DNA of 64,000 bases from Margaritifera margaritifera (lineage: Eukaryota > Mollusca > Bivalvia > Unionida > Margaritiferidae), in NCBI GenBank assembly GCA_029931535.1, contig JAQPZY010001675.1, positions 1,052,001-1,116,000 on the forward strand. The letters are read 5' to 3'. Below the pieces are notes generated by a model that was not told where the DNA came from, ran no database searches, and saw only the letters and a program-made list of their open reading frames with translations. A program made the translations under genes and the position numbers. This document shows, one piece after another, positions 41,746 through 55,439 of the stretch; position 1 is the first letter of the stretch; each line of letters starts with the position of its first letter.

Positions 41746-44700
41746 TTAGGTATCCCTCCCCCAGCATATAAAACAAAGATCAAGACAGGAAAAGGATACT
41801 ACAAAGTCACGTGATATGAACCTCGCTCTATTAAAAGGTCCAAAACCTCGGCTGGAACATCATCAAGGGACATATCCTAGGGCAAAAAAGGTTCCCTCAA
41901 TCAGTCGCCTTATACAACATGCAAGAAGGCACATTGGGTCTAAACTTCATCCTCCAGCCAGTAGGAATATATTTTATTTACCTCATATGTCAGTGCATAT
42001 ATCTATCCGCACCAGTCAAGCATGGAATAGGAGTGCTCTGGGTCGTTATTTTGAAATGTTATAATGGATAAAAAAAAGTATTTATAGTATTGGGTCAAAT
42101 CCTAAAAGTAGTTTTATTGAAATAGCATCTACAAGTTTCGAGTTCAAAGTATTTTACCCCTTTTCCTGATGAAGAACACGACTTTTTGGTAAGGGTACAA
42201 AAGCAGTAAGCGTTGATAACAATATAAAATGGGATGCACTGGTCAATATATGACGTGATTACTACACATCCAAACATAATATTATTTTCATGCCCATGAA
42301 ACTTTCATTTTAATACAGTTATAATGAAATTCATGTAAACAAGCGAGTAACAATTGTAGTCAAATTTAGTGTCTCTACAAATTTTGGAAAAGATCTTTCC
42401 TGCAATAGTACTCAATAAGGGACCGACCATTTAATTTGCGTGGTGCAGGTGGGGGGTGACGGGGGACGGAAGAGGTAGCGGGGAGAGGGTATTGGCATTT
42501 AAGAAAGAAAAAAAAAACGGTTTCCCACATAGCTTGAAGGAAAACAATCCCAGGCCCCCCCCCCCTCTCCCCCAGTCGGTCTCTAAATAATATTATTCCA
42601 AACCATTTCTTTCCGGATAGAATGACGCAGCATGTCATTGCCCGAAATTTATGAAGGGAATATGTCAACGAATACTGACACATCCTCCCTTACATACATT
42701 ACGTTTTGCAGATATGACAAACAATCAATGTGGGATTTTTTCCACCGTCTGTCAGTATAGCCAGAAAAATGTGGCGGATGAAATGACATCACCCAGTCTG
42801 AGCTTAAAAGAAAAAACAAAACAAAACAAAAGAAGCCCAGAATAGAAAGAAATGACCAGCAGGCATGACGATGGTCACCCGGCGTGATTCGGACGAATGT
42901 ATGCTGGATCTGTTGTTATGAAATTAGACCTGAAAAAAAAAATGGAATTATATTGCTCCTATATTTCAATACATGTTTTAACCATATCAAGCAATAGTGA
43001 ACGAAGCCTTGCCACTAATACATTAATCGTTTGTCGACAAAATCACGTCAACAGTCGGTGCTCGGGTAAAGTGTTCCCTCCTAATTTTTGGTGACTTCAA
43101 TGTCATACGTCCCCGTTCCTTTTGGCATTATTTCACAAAATCTCAATCATTTCTGGTCTCTTTGTGCCAGACCTCTCGTGGCTGTGAGAGATCTTTGCCA
43201 AACAAGGGTCTGGTACCCCCCTCCGAAAAGAACCCCCCCCCCCCACAACAGCAAAAAATAGAGTTTTTCTAGTAAGATCAGAACGAGGCTATCCCCACAT
43301 TTGTAAAAGTCATTTCATTGGCTTATGAGTTGAGGTGACTTAAGACGTCATTGTGATGATGGCGCAATGTTTTGGGTATTAAATTCATACTTTTTATTGG
43401 CTGATTGAGACAAGCCCGCTGCGTCGGAGTCTGTTTAAAAAATGATGTTTATGACGTTGAATGATACCAATTTTAAAACTTACAATAGAATTTTTGGATT
43501 GAATGATCACATAAAGTATTTCTAGATAGGCTTCAGAGTATTTAGAAATGTCTTTGTAGTTCCAATTTGGACAGAAACGCCTTCTATCATTAACAGCGAC
43601 CAAATGAAGCACTGTACCATACCATCGTAAGGATGAGATACCACACGTATCCACGCGAGAGACGGATCAACGAGACTAAACCATTTCCAAACAATTGTAT
43701 CTTTCTTTTGTTGTTGTTGTTGATGGAACCCTTTATTGTTTCATCTAATTACAACTGTTTTGCACATCCACTCTGAGATGCTTTGGCAAAACGTTGATTC
43801 GAAAATCATGTCAGTATAATTTTATACAACAACACTATTTTGAAGTGACCATTAAATGATTTTTTCTTTCAACGTATCATATCATGCCTTGTGTTAAATT
43901 TATTTAAAATACTCCAACACATTCTTGGTCTTTCATCTTAAGGTTACGTCCTAGGTACCAATCACCAAACTGACGTATCAAATACAGTAAATCAGCTTCT
44001 GTGTTGCTGTAATTTCAGTGGACTACAAACAAATCTTAGTGCGCTCAAAATAATAGTTGTGAAATGACCCATGACTTGATTTTGTTCAGAGCTGTCGAAA
44101 AAATTCCTTCAACTAGGTATTTTTCGTTACACACTTTACATATTCATAATTTTTACGACATTTCTAACCCAATTTCGTAAAATGTACAATATGTACAAAT
44201 ATGTAATGCTGACAAGAAATAAAATTGATTACATAGGAGTAGACGTGCTAATTTAGTAAAAAGAGCATGGTCGATAGGTCAAGATTGAAAGTTTTGCACC
44301 TTTAGCAGGTCGCTCCTGATTTATGTCCTTGTACAAATTAGCGTATCGCCATGTGTCAGTCCAAGCCTAACCTACTGGTCGCTGACGATAGTATCGCTGG
44401 CATGTTGTGAGGTAATATGTAATCACATGCACGCTGAAAGTTTGTCGGAGCAAATCAGGTATATGCTCCAACATTAAGATGACTGTCACTATATAGCTAT
44501 ACAAATTCAAATTGCCAAAACTTTAACATTTTCCACCCATTTGTCATGAATATTTTAGTATTTATTACATACTTAAGTGTGATATATAGAAAAGGTTTGG
44601 TTAAATGTTTTTCATATTTTTTCCTTTTTGTATTTAAAGTAATGAAAAATATATGCTTATATTTTCACACCTGAAAATAAAAATTTCCCATCATGCCATG

Positions 44701-45238
44701 CAAAATTATGAATGTGTAAAGTGCTTGTGTGTGCCTACAGAAGTCATAATTGCAACAAAACAAATAAGCGTTTTGTGAGTCTGCAGAAGTTATACTTGCA
44801 ACAAGACAAATGAACGTTTTGTGCGCTAGGGCAATAAATGGAAACTGTATTACCTTTGAGGCATTTAAATTATTTTTAGCTGATGATATTTGATTCGTCA
44901 CGAAGTTATGTCCCCTGTACTTCCATGTCAACAATGTTAAAATTTCGGTTGCTGCATCGTTCAATCGGTCTTGCTTTATGCTCGAATAGGGTGAAATATT
45001 TTTGAAATGTTTAAAACTATAATTTATTGCAAAAGTTTACATCATCCCAAACGTACTGTTCTCTTAAATCGGTAATGTTTTTTTTTTCTTTTTGACTAGA
45101 CTATGAATATGATTGAAATTGAGAATTGAGATGAACTTTCGAAAGGAGTTGGGGTACTGAAGAGCGAGTTTAATCTTCTAAGTTTTGATTCAGAAGCAAG
45201 TCTGGTATATAATAAATAAATATATCTTTGTATCGTCG
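41746..45238. other. No gene identified; scattered homopolymer and short repeats
   Basis: The stretch contains C-runs near 42,555 and 43,228, and two diverged roughly 65 bp repeats at 44,715-44,835 (TGCAGAAGT...TTGCAACAA). ORFs up to about 100 codons lack recognisable motifs. Confidence 0.45.
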
Positions 45239-45372
<134 letters not shown>

Positions 45373-45639
45373 TTGCTATTACCGTAGGAAAAGAAAATAT
45401 CCATTATATACTGAGAGTATATACTACTTTATATAGAGATTATTGTCAAGAGTAAATTTTGTTATTCGATATTGCTTTGCTAATGAGTAGGCGTTGCTAT
45501 CTCTGCTCTGTGTCTAACAACAGATTAATTCTGAAAAATATTTTGATTGCGAGCGAATGGAGTTTCGATTTATCCTTTGTATTTGTTATGCGTTTAGTTT
45601 TCTTTTTTTACCGTTAGTAAGTCATCTTTATTGCATAGT

Positions 45640-45780
45640 AGTGAGCCGTGGTAGTTCAATGGGTAGACCGTTCCACGGGTTCCATACCCACCCAGGCCAG
45701 TCCGGTTCGGTTTGTCCTTGGGAAAGGCACTTGGTTCCCATTTGCTCGGCATGATATAGCCTACACTGTGTTGAAAATGC

Positions 45781-45814
<34 letters not shown>

Positions 45815-45834
45815 CCTGACGAGCTAGCCATTAT
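45640..45834 (+). mobile_element. tRNA-derived SINE with poly-A tail
   Basis: GAGCCGTGGTAGTTCAATGG starts a degenerate tRNA head. The body TCCTTGGGAAAGGCACTTGG matches the SINE at 23,774. The tail ATGATATAGCCTACACTGTG leads to 28 A's. ATTGCATAGT flanks both sides (45,630-45,639 and 45,835-45,844), with about 21 extra bases after the poly-A. Confidence 0.88.
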
Positions 45835-45984
45835 ATTGCATAGTGCTCCAAAATGTAAACTCTCTTCCATTACAAATACGAAAAAGCCTCTCTTTGACAG
45901 AGACTCAGAAGACTGAATCATTATGTCCTTTATTTACAAGTATCCGCATATTCAAAACTGAACGCTGAAACTTCCCTAAATCGG

Positions 45985-46300
45985 CCCCTCTGTAGACGGT
46001 CATCTGTTACAAACTGGTCACAAACATAGGTCCCAATCGAGCGGTTTTAATACCAATAATACATCTCTAGACAGTCATCCTGTGCAGACTGGTCACTAAT
46101 TTAGGTCCAATCGAGCGGCTTTAATACCAATAATACATCTGTGGACAGTCATCCTGTGCAGACTGGTCACTAATTTAGGTCCAATCGAGCAGTTTTAATA
46201 CCAATAATACATCTGTAGACAGTCATCCTGTGCAGACTGTTCGCTAATTTAGGTCCAATCGAACGGTTTTAATACCAATAAAACATCTTTAAACAGGCCA
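45985..46300 (+). repeat. 74 bp tandem array, just over four units
   Basis: ACATCTGTAGACAGTCATCC anchors lie at 46,061, 46,135, 46,209 and 46,283, exactly 74 bp apart. Identity is high in the middle units. Confidence 0.97.
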
Positions 46301-47776
46301 CTGCAGTAAAATGACAAAACAGTTTTGGTCCCATAAAAGTTTGCTTTGCGCAGGTGATTCTGTATACTATATTATAGCAATAAACACCTAAAGAGGTATC
46401 CGTTACATGACGCTGTCCCCTAATCTCAGGTGTCCGTTAGGACAATTTCTATTGTATATTCCAACCAATGTTAGCATATTTAAAATAAGGGCCACATGTG
46501 ACCTTTCTTGCATTCTTCAAGATTAATTGCATAAGATTATCATGGCATGACATGACAACGAAGATGAAAATTTACAGAAAGGACGCTCTGTTTATCTTTC
46601 ATATAATCAGGTTTACAGTATTTTTGAACATATTTTGCTCGTGTAGAACAATGTTTGTAATGTGAGTCATTTGGTGACGTTTGTAAAAATTAACTAGCTG
46701 TTAATAAATAACAAGGCAGCTCGCTTTTCATATTAATTATGACTGACTTTAATAAATTCACACAAAGTGCAATTTTACAATATGTCAGTCTGGGATACAA
46801 ATCTAGTCACATATGACGTATATTTAGACACCTGACTTCTCAGTTACATGCCTGATTCTTTTGATTGCCAGTTTTGGCATTAGGCCCGTACGGGTCCGAT
46901 CGACAGATTTCTAAACCTTGTTTTTAAATATGTTTACAAATTCAACTTGCAAGGAGCAGTAAACGGCATTGGACTGTAATAATATATTAAATTTTAATTT
47001 CTAGCGTCAATTTTCTAAGGCATGATGGTGTGAAGTTTTGCAAAACGAGTGAGGGTCACTCCCAATGTACAAGTAAATAAGTAGAATTCATGCTAGAAGT
47101 GTCCCCTACCCCCAAGTCCTCTACATAGTGCACCCATATTTTCAAATAGTTTTTTTTCCCTTTCAAAGAAACAATTTACATGTTTACGATCTATATCTTT
47201 AGCTATATCGAGTTCATCACTTCAGCCCCATAATACACTATACAAACTAAAATATAGCTATGATACACGGTTAGCTGTGTAAAACTTGGTATCACCAGCC
47301 ATGCTGAACCATGATACGTATCACGAGAATCGTCTTCGATGCCATATGCATCACGATAGTATCACATTTATATATAAACTGTAAAATATACATGACATGT
47401 TTACAAAACAAATATCGCTTGTATCATTGCATACATTTATTGTAGGAATGGCTTCATTCCCGGAACGAACCAACGCTAATTTTTTGTTAGTTTCTTTTTC
47501 TTTTGTTTTTCGTTTGTATATTCGCTAAACATTGTTCAGATACACTAATATGATTTTAAAAAAGCAACTTTTTATCCACTTTTAGGGGAGTCAGGCTAAT
47601 AATAATTCCATGGAGTGAGCGGACACGTGCAAACAATATATATTTACCGGAACGAATCAAAAGGTACGAAGAGTATCATTTGAAAACTATTGTCAAACAT
47701 CTAAAGGAATACAACTTTTTCTCGTCATAGACTAAAATTCTTTGAATTAATAAAGAGTTTTTCAGCAGTTACTTAG
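46301..47776. other. No gene seen
   Basis: AT-rich sequence without recognisable features. Confidence 0.5.
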
Positions 47777-47902
47777 GTAGATATAGTAGGTATAAGGTGG
47801 CAATTTTTATACATGTTGTAGATATAGTAGGTATAAGGAGGCAGTGTTTATACATGTTGTAGATATAGTAGGTATAAGGAGGCAGTGTTTATACATGTTG
47901 TA
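47777..47902 (+). repeat. 41 bp tandem array, three units
   Basis: GTAGATATAGTAGGTATAAG starts at 47,777, 47,818 and 47,859. Confidence 0.97.
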
Positions 47903-49870
47903 AGCAGCTTTGTTGCTAACTTCATTCAAAGGGTTACAAAGATGACAAGAAAATGTTAATTTTTGGGCAGTTTATATCATTCAGTTCGTGTTTCATTCTA
48001 CTATCGTCTTATATGGATAGTTGAGTCAGTATCGTGATATACTATCGCCATAGCAATTATTGCGATTTATTGGTGCATCGATGATGTTGAACCACCTTTG
48101 TTTCTGTGTGCAACCTTTTATCGGAGCACGAGGGAAGAGTTTGATTCCAAGGGTTAAAAAGCGTGTCCCGAGTACACAGCAAACCGTGTTTGATCATCCA
48201 AGTACTCTGGAAAACGTTTGTGCTCAGCAAAAACGGTGTTTGATCGCTATTCTTACAAGGTCAGAAACTTAGTATATAAATTATCTACCGATGTTTAGCA
48301 TGACTGACGTCAAAATTGTACTTGTCAAACCAGGGAAAACTTTCACGATCACTTAAGAATAGAAGAAAACAATATTAACTTTTTCTTGACTGCTAGAGGC
48401 GCATCATATAAAATATTGTGCTCGTTCTGCATAGAGTAATCAGCGTCACACACAGTAGGACACAGAGAATGCGCACGTAAAATTCTGTATAAACATATTG
48501 AAGATAACTTAATGGAGATATCCAGGAACACTATTTTGCAACACATGCGTTGTAGGAATCTCCGTTCAACTTCCTTTGATTTAACTTTCAACCATGTCGC
48601 ACAGATGTGGGTGATTCAAATCGGAATACTAATTTGGCTTACATCTCTCTAGCAGTTATGAATGATAAACAGTAAAAACCTACCATAAATAAAGATTCCT
48701 ACAAACCAGTGTCTCCGCTGTCAAGTTTTTACGTTTAAATTAATCACAAGTCTTGTAATTTTTCCGCTGTATATGGTTAAACAAGCTTTAAATGTAATCT
48801 TTTATGACCAAAATAATGTCAGAACGCAGTTTTTGGAATATTAGAATATTAGGCTAGAAGTGGGGCATGGCACTATACTAAAGGATGTATCCCAAGAAAG
48901 GCAGCAACATTCTTTGTGTAGAAATAGGAAAATGTGAATTTATAGCAAATTTTTGGTTTGGACCCCAGCTACATGTATGATTTATATGAAACCTTATAAT
49001 AAAATTATGCTCTCCATTAAAGAAGCAAGCGAATAACTTTGTCATACAAACACAACAGAGCAGCTCTAAATTTACACACTTAACCTCTCGGATTAAATCG
49101 TGGACTAAAAAATAAATAAAATAAAATAAAAAAGGTCCAATATATTTTTCACCCTATAAATGAACTCTATTAAGCTTTTATATATACAAAAATAAAAATA
49201 AAAAATCTATTTTGGGTCATCGATGTAATATAGAACCATAAAGATATCTGAGTTTGTTGGATATGTAAAGGTGATACACGTTATATTGAAATATCTCCTT
49301 TGGTTCTTAATTGAAGCACCTGTTTAAGAAAATTCCGAATGTTCTAAATGTGGCTAATCAAGGCAATTTTTTATTCTGACCCTGACCTACTTAAAAGGCA
49401 AATTTAGCCCATTAAATATAAACATATATTCAAAAAAAAGTTTTTATAAAAGTTATAACTTTTTTCTACAAAACGAAGTCAAACTTATATATCTGTATAC
49501 ATGTTGAAAGAAAAATCACCTATTTAATCAGCGAATAATGGCCCTTGTAGTGCGTTCATCTTTGGCTTTGTCAATGGAATGGCAGATGAAGGAAGGTAGA
49601 ATAATAGTGGAAAAAGAAGTCTCGTAGAAAAAACATGCTTAATTGTCTTGTATTTTGAAAGTCGGGGGAGGAACACATATTTTTGCTAATTTCTATGTCA
49701 TATATGTCTAGTGTTCATTATGCAAAGTGTTCACATATGAGAAAGTAGAAAGTCTTGAGATATTGTTGATTTATATGACTGATGTTTAGTTTAACTGAAC
49801 ATTAGCATTGAAAACAGCACCATTCACAACTTTGAGGTCAGTTCTACGGATCATACCGCAATTGTTTGCC
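47903..49870. other. No gene identified
   Basis: One 70-codon frame at 48,060-48,272 has mixed composition but no recognisable family. Otherwise stops in all frames. Confidence 0.45.
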
Positions 49871-49879
49871 TATAGCTGC

Positions 49880-50210
49880 CATTCGGACCACCTCGTCTAT
49901 TTACGAAATAAGGAGTGATCGAGCAGCTGCGATCAAGCTATTTTTTCATACGCAACTTCTCAGTCAATCCTACGGTTAATCCAATCATAGAAATAGCTGA
50001 GGTGGTCCGAATAGACGCCGTTTTCTTTTTGCTGCGCCGACATACATTTGAGGCACATCTTTATCTCGCAGATATACCCGAGGTGTTCCGAATGAGGCAT
50101 CACGAGGAAATTGCCTCGCAGAGAAACATCGCAGCAGCCGACCCGGGAAAATTTGTCCCACTGATTCCGAGTCCGGCACGTTAACCTCTAAACCATCACA
50201 GCTCCTCCAG
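49880..50210 (-). mobile_element. SINE-like tRNA head plus short inverted repeat
   Basis: Minus strand at 50,205-50,130 reads GGAGCTGTGATGGTTTAGAG and GTGCCGGACTCGG, a tRNA-head pattern like those at 25,850 and 60,078. Further on, TTCGGACCACCTCG (49,887) is inverted as GAGGTGGTCCGAA (49,999). Confidence 0.5.
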
Positions 50211-51175
50211 ATTCATGTGAAGTTTATAATTAATGTTGTAATACTAGTAGTAGATTTTTTTTAAAAAAATGCGACCAGAATATGTCCTAAAGATTACTTC
50301 AAGCAAGTTCGACCCGCAGCATTGTTATCCTTATTTTGCGATATCATCAAAGTCTTCTTTTCATCCCTGTACGGGAATTTTGCGTCGGCTTAAATTAGGA
50401 AACTTTAAATTTGTCAAAGAGTTGTATCTGCTAATAGAATGAATTAACGTGTACAGATTTCACCGCCATGATTTCGACTTCTTGTTTTGTAAGATCGAAA
50501 CTGTCTAATTTTATCTTGTACGGAAAGTTTCTTTGACAAGCGAGGGTGTCTATGAAAAAAGTTGTATCAAGGTGTGAGGACAGACGACATGTAAACAAGA
50601 GCAATTCAGAGCGGTAGTTTTGTGGTCTTAAATCCTTTTCTCGCCTCAAGACTAACAAATTGTCTGTCTAGAAAGATATATGATAGGTATATACTGTGCC
50701 AAATTAATAAAAAGAATCCTTTTTGACTAAGCTTTTTATGACAAAAATCGATGGCGAATAGGCAATCAATGAATGCTGTCATTAAACTTAAGACTGACTG
50801 ACAGTAAAATTTTGGTTTCATAGTTGTTATGTTATGCCACCATCCAGTGTTAGGCTATCTTTGAAGTATGTTATACAACCGAACACTGCAAAGGCCAGAA
50901 TGACAAAACTTCCTAGTTCGGTGTCCTGTTAGGCAATATCTTCCAACTGATTTGATATGGTATATTTTTCAGTTGAAATAAGTTCTTTGAATCTCAAGAA
51001 AATAGAACAAAACATGCAGCCCCCCCCCCCCCCCACACACACACACACAAAACGGGCTTTCTTTAGTCGGTACCTGTTGTTTGTTTTTTGTGTTTTTGAT
51101 GTTGATTTTTAAATTTATGTGCCGATTTGCCTCAATATTCTTTGATGAAAATGGTAAATTTTGGTAGACTTATAG
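50211..51175. other. No gene seen
   Basis: Non-coding; contains a C-run followed by (AC)n at 51,020-51,049. Confidence 0.5.
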
Positions 51176-51253
51176 AGTACCAATTGCCAACTTGTCCACC
51201 ATCCGGACAAGTAAAGTACCAATTGCCAACTTGTCCACCATCCGGACAAGTAA
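51176..51253 (+). repeat. 39 bp duplicated hairpin unit
   Basis: AGTACCAATTGCCAACTTGT...CAAGTAA occurs twice. Each copy contains ACTTGTCC and GGACAAGT, a perfect 8 bp stem with a 7-base loop. 39 bp is 13 codons, so the frame YQLPTCPPSGQVK is repeated. Confidence 0.95.
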
Positions 51254-52726
51254 AATGGACAGAAAATCGTCTGCAATCACCTCAGCGAGAACGGTCTATT
51301 GAACAGCATATTATACCGATTTTCCATTTTCATAATATTCGCGTATAATATGTGGAAATTACTGTGTGAAATCAAATAAACAATAGCCGTATAAAAAAGG
51401 GAATTCACAAGAGAGAGAAAAAGCGGACCATATGTACATTACTGAATTTCAAATTTCTGTATTTTATGGTACAAAGACTGCAAAATCTGCAAGCATCTAT
51501 GGGCTTTGTGGTTTGGAATGTAAAGAAGAATATTTTAAACTGTACACATAGTAACAAAAATTGACTGAAATATTAATTTTATAATTTTATAATATATTTC
51601 AGAAAATTATATAATCAGGACATCTTAGGATTCTGTTTTAGCAGTATTATTTTCATTCGGATAATTCAAACTTTCGTATATTTCCTTCCCAGACATGAGT
51701 CAGCATGTTTAATATCAAACTGATTAATTGCGTCCTGGTTTTTTTCGAGTTGCACATAAATGTTCCTATGTTACATTCATCTAGATTGTCGCCCATTTAT
51801 CACTAGATTCTGTACATGAATGACCATTACCTTGACTGTCTTAATAAAACCCTTTAAAAATTATCCTAATCTCAGTCTCAATTGTTTCATTATCTACTGC
51901 ATTATCAATGTCGTTTGTAAAGTCTTACTGATATCATTGATAAAAAGTTAATGTAATTATATTAAAGGAATTCATTCTGATATTTATCGTTTCAACACTA
52001 CCACCAGCATAACAGCAACAAATAAACAAACAACAACGCCAATATCACTACCACTAGCAGCAACTGTTATTACTAATGGTAGCTGTAGTGATGCTAATAT
52101 TAATTGCAGTTATTTAACAAAACAAAAAAGAGGATGGCAACAAAAAATTACAGCCACCACCACCACCACCACCAATACTACTACTATTAATAATAATAGA
52201 ATGACATTTGCTAGTCCTTTGTGATGTCTAAAGACTGTCAAACCCTGTCAAGTTCTAGAAATACGTGAAAGAACTAGTGACATTTTGAAAGGTGTGGTTA
52301 AGATAGTTAGTGTTTGACAACCATTTTGGTTTTAAATAAACTTTTGAGTCCCACATTACGTCAAAGTAACGTTATACGAATAATTTTCATAACTAATGTT
52401 AAGTTTAGAATGAACATGTTCAAATAAAAGTAAAATCCATGCATGGCTTTCAAATACCTAACAATGTATTATTTATAGCCATAATGAAACTTAATATAGC
52501 TTACCATCATGATTTATTTATTACATACTAGTACGACCTTATCCATATGAACTCACACGCATATCACCCAGCCGTGCATGTTCTTAAGCTTGCATGAAAT
52601 CGAATCTGTAATTTGTCATGCATGAGGCAATATTTAGTAAGAAGTGACAACATTTGAAGCATAATGGACCACAGGTGCTTTCGGTTTATTGAATAGACCT
52701 TGAATTTACTAAGGTACTGTATTTAC
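51254..52726. other. No gene; short CAC/TAC triplet runs
   Basis: Triplet-rich stretches at 52,030-52,200 only. Confidence 0.5.
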
Positions 52727-52930
52727 CTAAGTTTCGACTTCTAGCACTTTTGTTAGTGATAACTTAATGATTTCTTTTCCGCAATCGACGACTTCACCAA
52801 TCAACAGGATGTCACCATATTTGTAACATCTTTGCATGTAAAAGTAGTAATCGTCCGTACATGTGACGTTGAGTTTTGTTAGGTTATGCGACAAGTTGAC
52901 AGTCGAATGAAAGTGACTCGAAGTTTTCAT
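52727..52930 (-). CDS. Possible small ORF or exon, 67 codons, unknown
   Basis: It starts MKTSSHFHSTVNLSHNLTKL and continues TCTDDYYFYMQRCYKYGDIL, VVDCGKEIIKLSLTKVLEVE and T-stop. Composition (paired cysteines, aromatic run, few low-complexity residues) and the sequence TTAGGTAAAT at its 3' end, which resembles a splice donor, make it a little more gene-like than other frames. No family is recognised and no neighbouring exon was found. Confidence 0.2.
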   Translation of the reverse strand: MKTSSHFHSTVNLSHNLTKLNVTCTDDYYFYMQRCYKYGDILLIGEVVDCGKEIIKLSLTKVLEVET

Positions 52931-53884
52931 AGTTGTAAGAAAGTATGGTTTTAATTTGGGTATTTTTTTATTTCATTGGAAAAACTACACGTCCTATCAA
53001 TATCTCGGAGTATCTTGATAACAAGTTTAGTTTACGTAAGGAATCATTTTTAGTTTTTTTCACGTAGCGAAAAGCGGTAGGTTCTCTGAGTAGGTTGCAC
53101 AAATCTGACAGTTTATAGTCTGAATTCATCTTCACTAATTACTATATAGTTTTATATCGTTTTTCTGTTTGATTGTTTTTATTAGTTCCAAAAATAAACT
53201 TTATGCCAACAGCGAATTGGTTGATCACTGTATCGGTGTTAGGCCGGATGCGACTTAGTCATGTCTTTACTATATCCATCATGGCAACTTTCTTAGCCCA
53301 GACTACAGACGCTAGTATTTGAAATGAATCAGCAACATCTTTAAAACTGAAAAGTGGATTTCAATAAAAATTTTGTTGATATATTTCCATTCACTTTTTA
53401 TATTCATTCCAGGCACATATGAAAATAAGTCTTTGTTTTCCTATGTTTTGTCCTGACCCAAATAAATACGCAGGACAAGTCCTTCTGACAAGTACATTAT
53501 ACCTGATTGCAAATTATCCAGTAGCGGCGTTCTTCCCGCAATTAGTATGTTCATTAGCTATTTCTTTTAATAACTTGCATAACAAATTTTAATAACAACA
53601 GCTATATAATCTATTCGCATCACTTTGAGAATCGATATCAAGGTTAATCTCAACTATAGTTGGTGGTAGATAGGTTTATACCTGCGTTTTTCCACGATAA
53701 TTAGGTAATTTGGACTAAGAAACACAGCATTCAAGAATAACATCAGCTATTCAGTTCCTTCAGTAATTAATAACTTGGAAAAGCTAGGAATACTAGGACT
53801 AGACCATGTTTTGTATAGTCAACGAGGAAAACAATGATCACAAATCACGTCTGTGTTTGAACTGCAAGGGGTGTACTGGCTGTA

Positions 53885-54000
53885 CGTCACGTGGTATAAT
53901 GTGTTCTTGGTCCCGCCACTTACCGGGACAAACCCTGCAATTCTAAATTACTCTCTGAACTGGCGGCCATTTTGATGCCGGAATCCACAGAAAATCTTCG
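53885..54000 (+). promoter_or_regulatory. CpG-bearing patch with CRE/E-box and YY1-like motifs
   Basis: TACGTCACGTGG combines a CRE half (ACGTCA) with an E-box (CACGTG). GGCGGCCATTTTGATG resembles a reverse YY1 site. The patch is richer in C and G than its surroundings. A host promoter is possible; direction is not clear. Confidence 0.3.
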
Positions 54001-54261
54001 TACACCCAAATCATTTCGCAGAATAAATTTACCCTAATTACGGATACGATCAATTGTAGCGATCATTATATTGGCAAATAATCATATTTAACTTTTGTAC
54101 AGATTGTTTCCAAACCGAAATTATGGTTTTCGATAAAAATTGTGTGTGTGTTGGGGGGAGGGGGCAACAAAGGGTGATATTATCTCACCCTTCGCGTACT
54201 GTGGTATCAATGAATGGAATCACTTGTTGATCAATGATTGTCCTCGAATAAAACTTGCTTT

Positions 54262-54368
54262 CTAAGTTGGTTAGTCGGTCAGTAAAGTTTTCTTCAGGTT
54301 AAGAGGGTTTGCGCATGTCGCCCTTTTAATTCTGAAGAAAACTTAACGACCTACCAACCCATACTTAG
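54262..54368. repeat. Palindromic unit, 36 bp arms, 34 bp loop
   Basis: CTAAGTTGGTTAGTCGGTCA and AAGTTTTCTTCAG on the left pair with CTGAAGAAAACTTAACGACC and TACCAACCCATACTTAG on the right. It would form a stable hairpin and could be a very small MITE. Confidence 0.85.
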
Positions 54369-54520
54369 GAGACGAATCACAAAGCTTGTTCTTGGAGATA
54401 TTAGTCTGTTTTGTGCCGAAGGGAGTAAAAAAGAAACTAGAGCAACACCGATGGCTCGCCAACGTAAAGCAGATGCACACTTTGTATTGTATATGACATG
54501 ATTTTAAAGTTTGTGATTGT

Positions 54521-54634
54521 GGACCCTCTGAACCCCACCTCCCCGTAAAAGTGATCCAGGACCCCCTGAACCCCACCTCACCGTAACAGCGACCCAGGAC
54601 CCTCTGAACCCCACCTCCCCGTAACAGTGACTCA
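54521..54634 (+). repeat. 38 bp tandem array, three units
   Basis: GGACCCTCTGAACCCCACCT begins units at 54,521, 54,559 and 54,597. Confidence 0.95.
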
Positions 54635-55439
54635 CGAGACCTAAACCGAAATCCGTAACATACAGTTTGCGTCTTTTTTTTTTTTTTGTTGCATTGACTG
54701 CATATTTGAAATTTGCTTTTAATATATTAGAAAATATCGCTGTAATTGAATTAAAAAAAAAATACATTTGACCTTTCACCACCTCCCAAAATCCAGGGAA
54801 GGGAGAACATTTTAATTATATCACTCTCACGCATGGTTAACATGAAATGTACCATATATAGTGAACTTCTTCCAAGCGGTTTGGGAGCCGATAGGGTACA
54901 GACAGACGGACAGTTAAAAAGAGCTTTCAAAAGATTCCCTATGCTAAAGCATTATGGTTGTGAATTTGTCGATCAGAATGTTCTCTGCCTTTTCTATCGC
55001 ATACTAGAAAAAGACATCGGAGATAAATAGCTGCCATTTAGATCTGCCCTCAAGCCAGTGGTTGTTTTTATGTGATAATAACTCTACTGACGTTACAACC
55101 ACTCGATGAGGTATCATCACTAATAGCAACGTAAGCAATTATTTGAGGCTATTGAAACCGAATGAAGTATCCGCCCCCTTCCCCAATTTAGTTTATTAAA
55201 ATGTTGCAGGAATAACATTAAAAATTAAAAGCGCATGTATTTCATTGGTAGCTGAAAAGCCGTAGAGTGTTATTTTAAATTATCATTCTTATGAGGATCT
55301 ATTCTTCGCACATCCAGCGCATGCTCATCCTCAAAACACTTACAAATTTGGAAAGTATCACTACCATTACTTCTGAGTCTCTTTCAGAGAGTATCGCAGC
55401 ACCTCGTGGCATTATCTCGAGCTGGTTACCGGATAAAGC

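Noticed and set aside
41816..42064. 82-codon ORF with mixed composition
   Set aside because: No recognisable motif, next to a LINE/SINE tail; cannot be supported as a gene.
42420..42600. Possible MITE with GACCGAC inverted ends
   Set aside because: Only seven bases match and no target duplication is visible.
45985..46300. Regulatory array or CRISPR
   Set aside because: Contiguous 74 bp units, no spacers; an ordinary minisatellite.
54833..55030. 65-codon ORF upstream of the RNase H LINE fragment as part of the LINE
   Set aside because: Sequence does not resemble reverse transcriptase or linker and is separated by stop-rich DNA.
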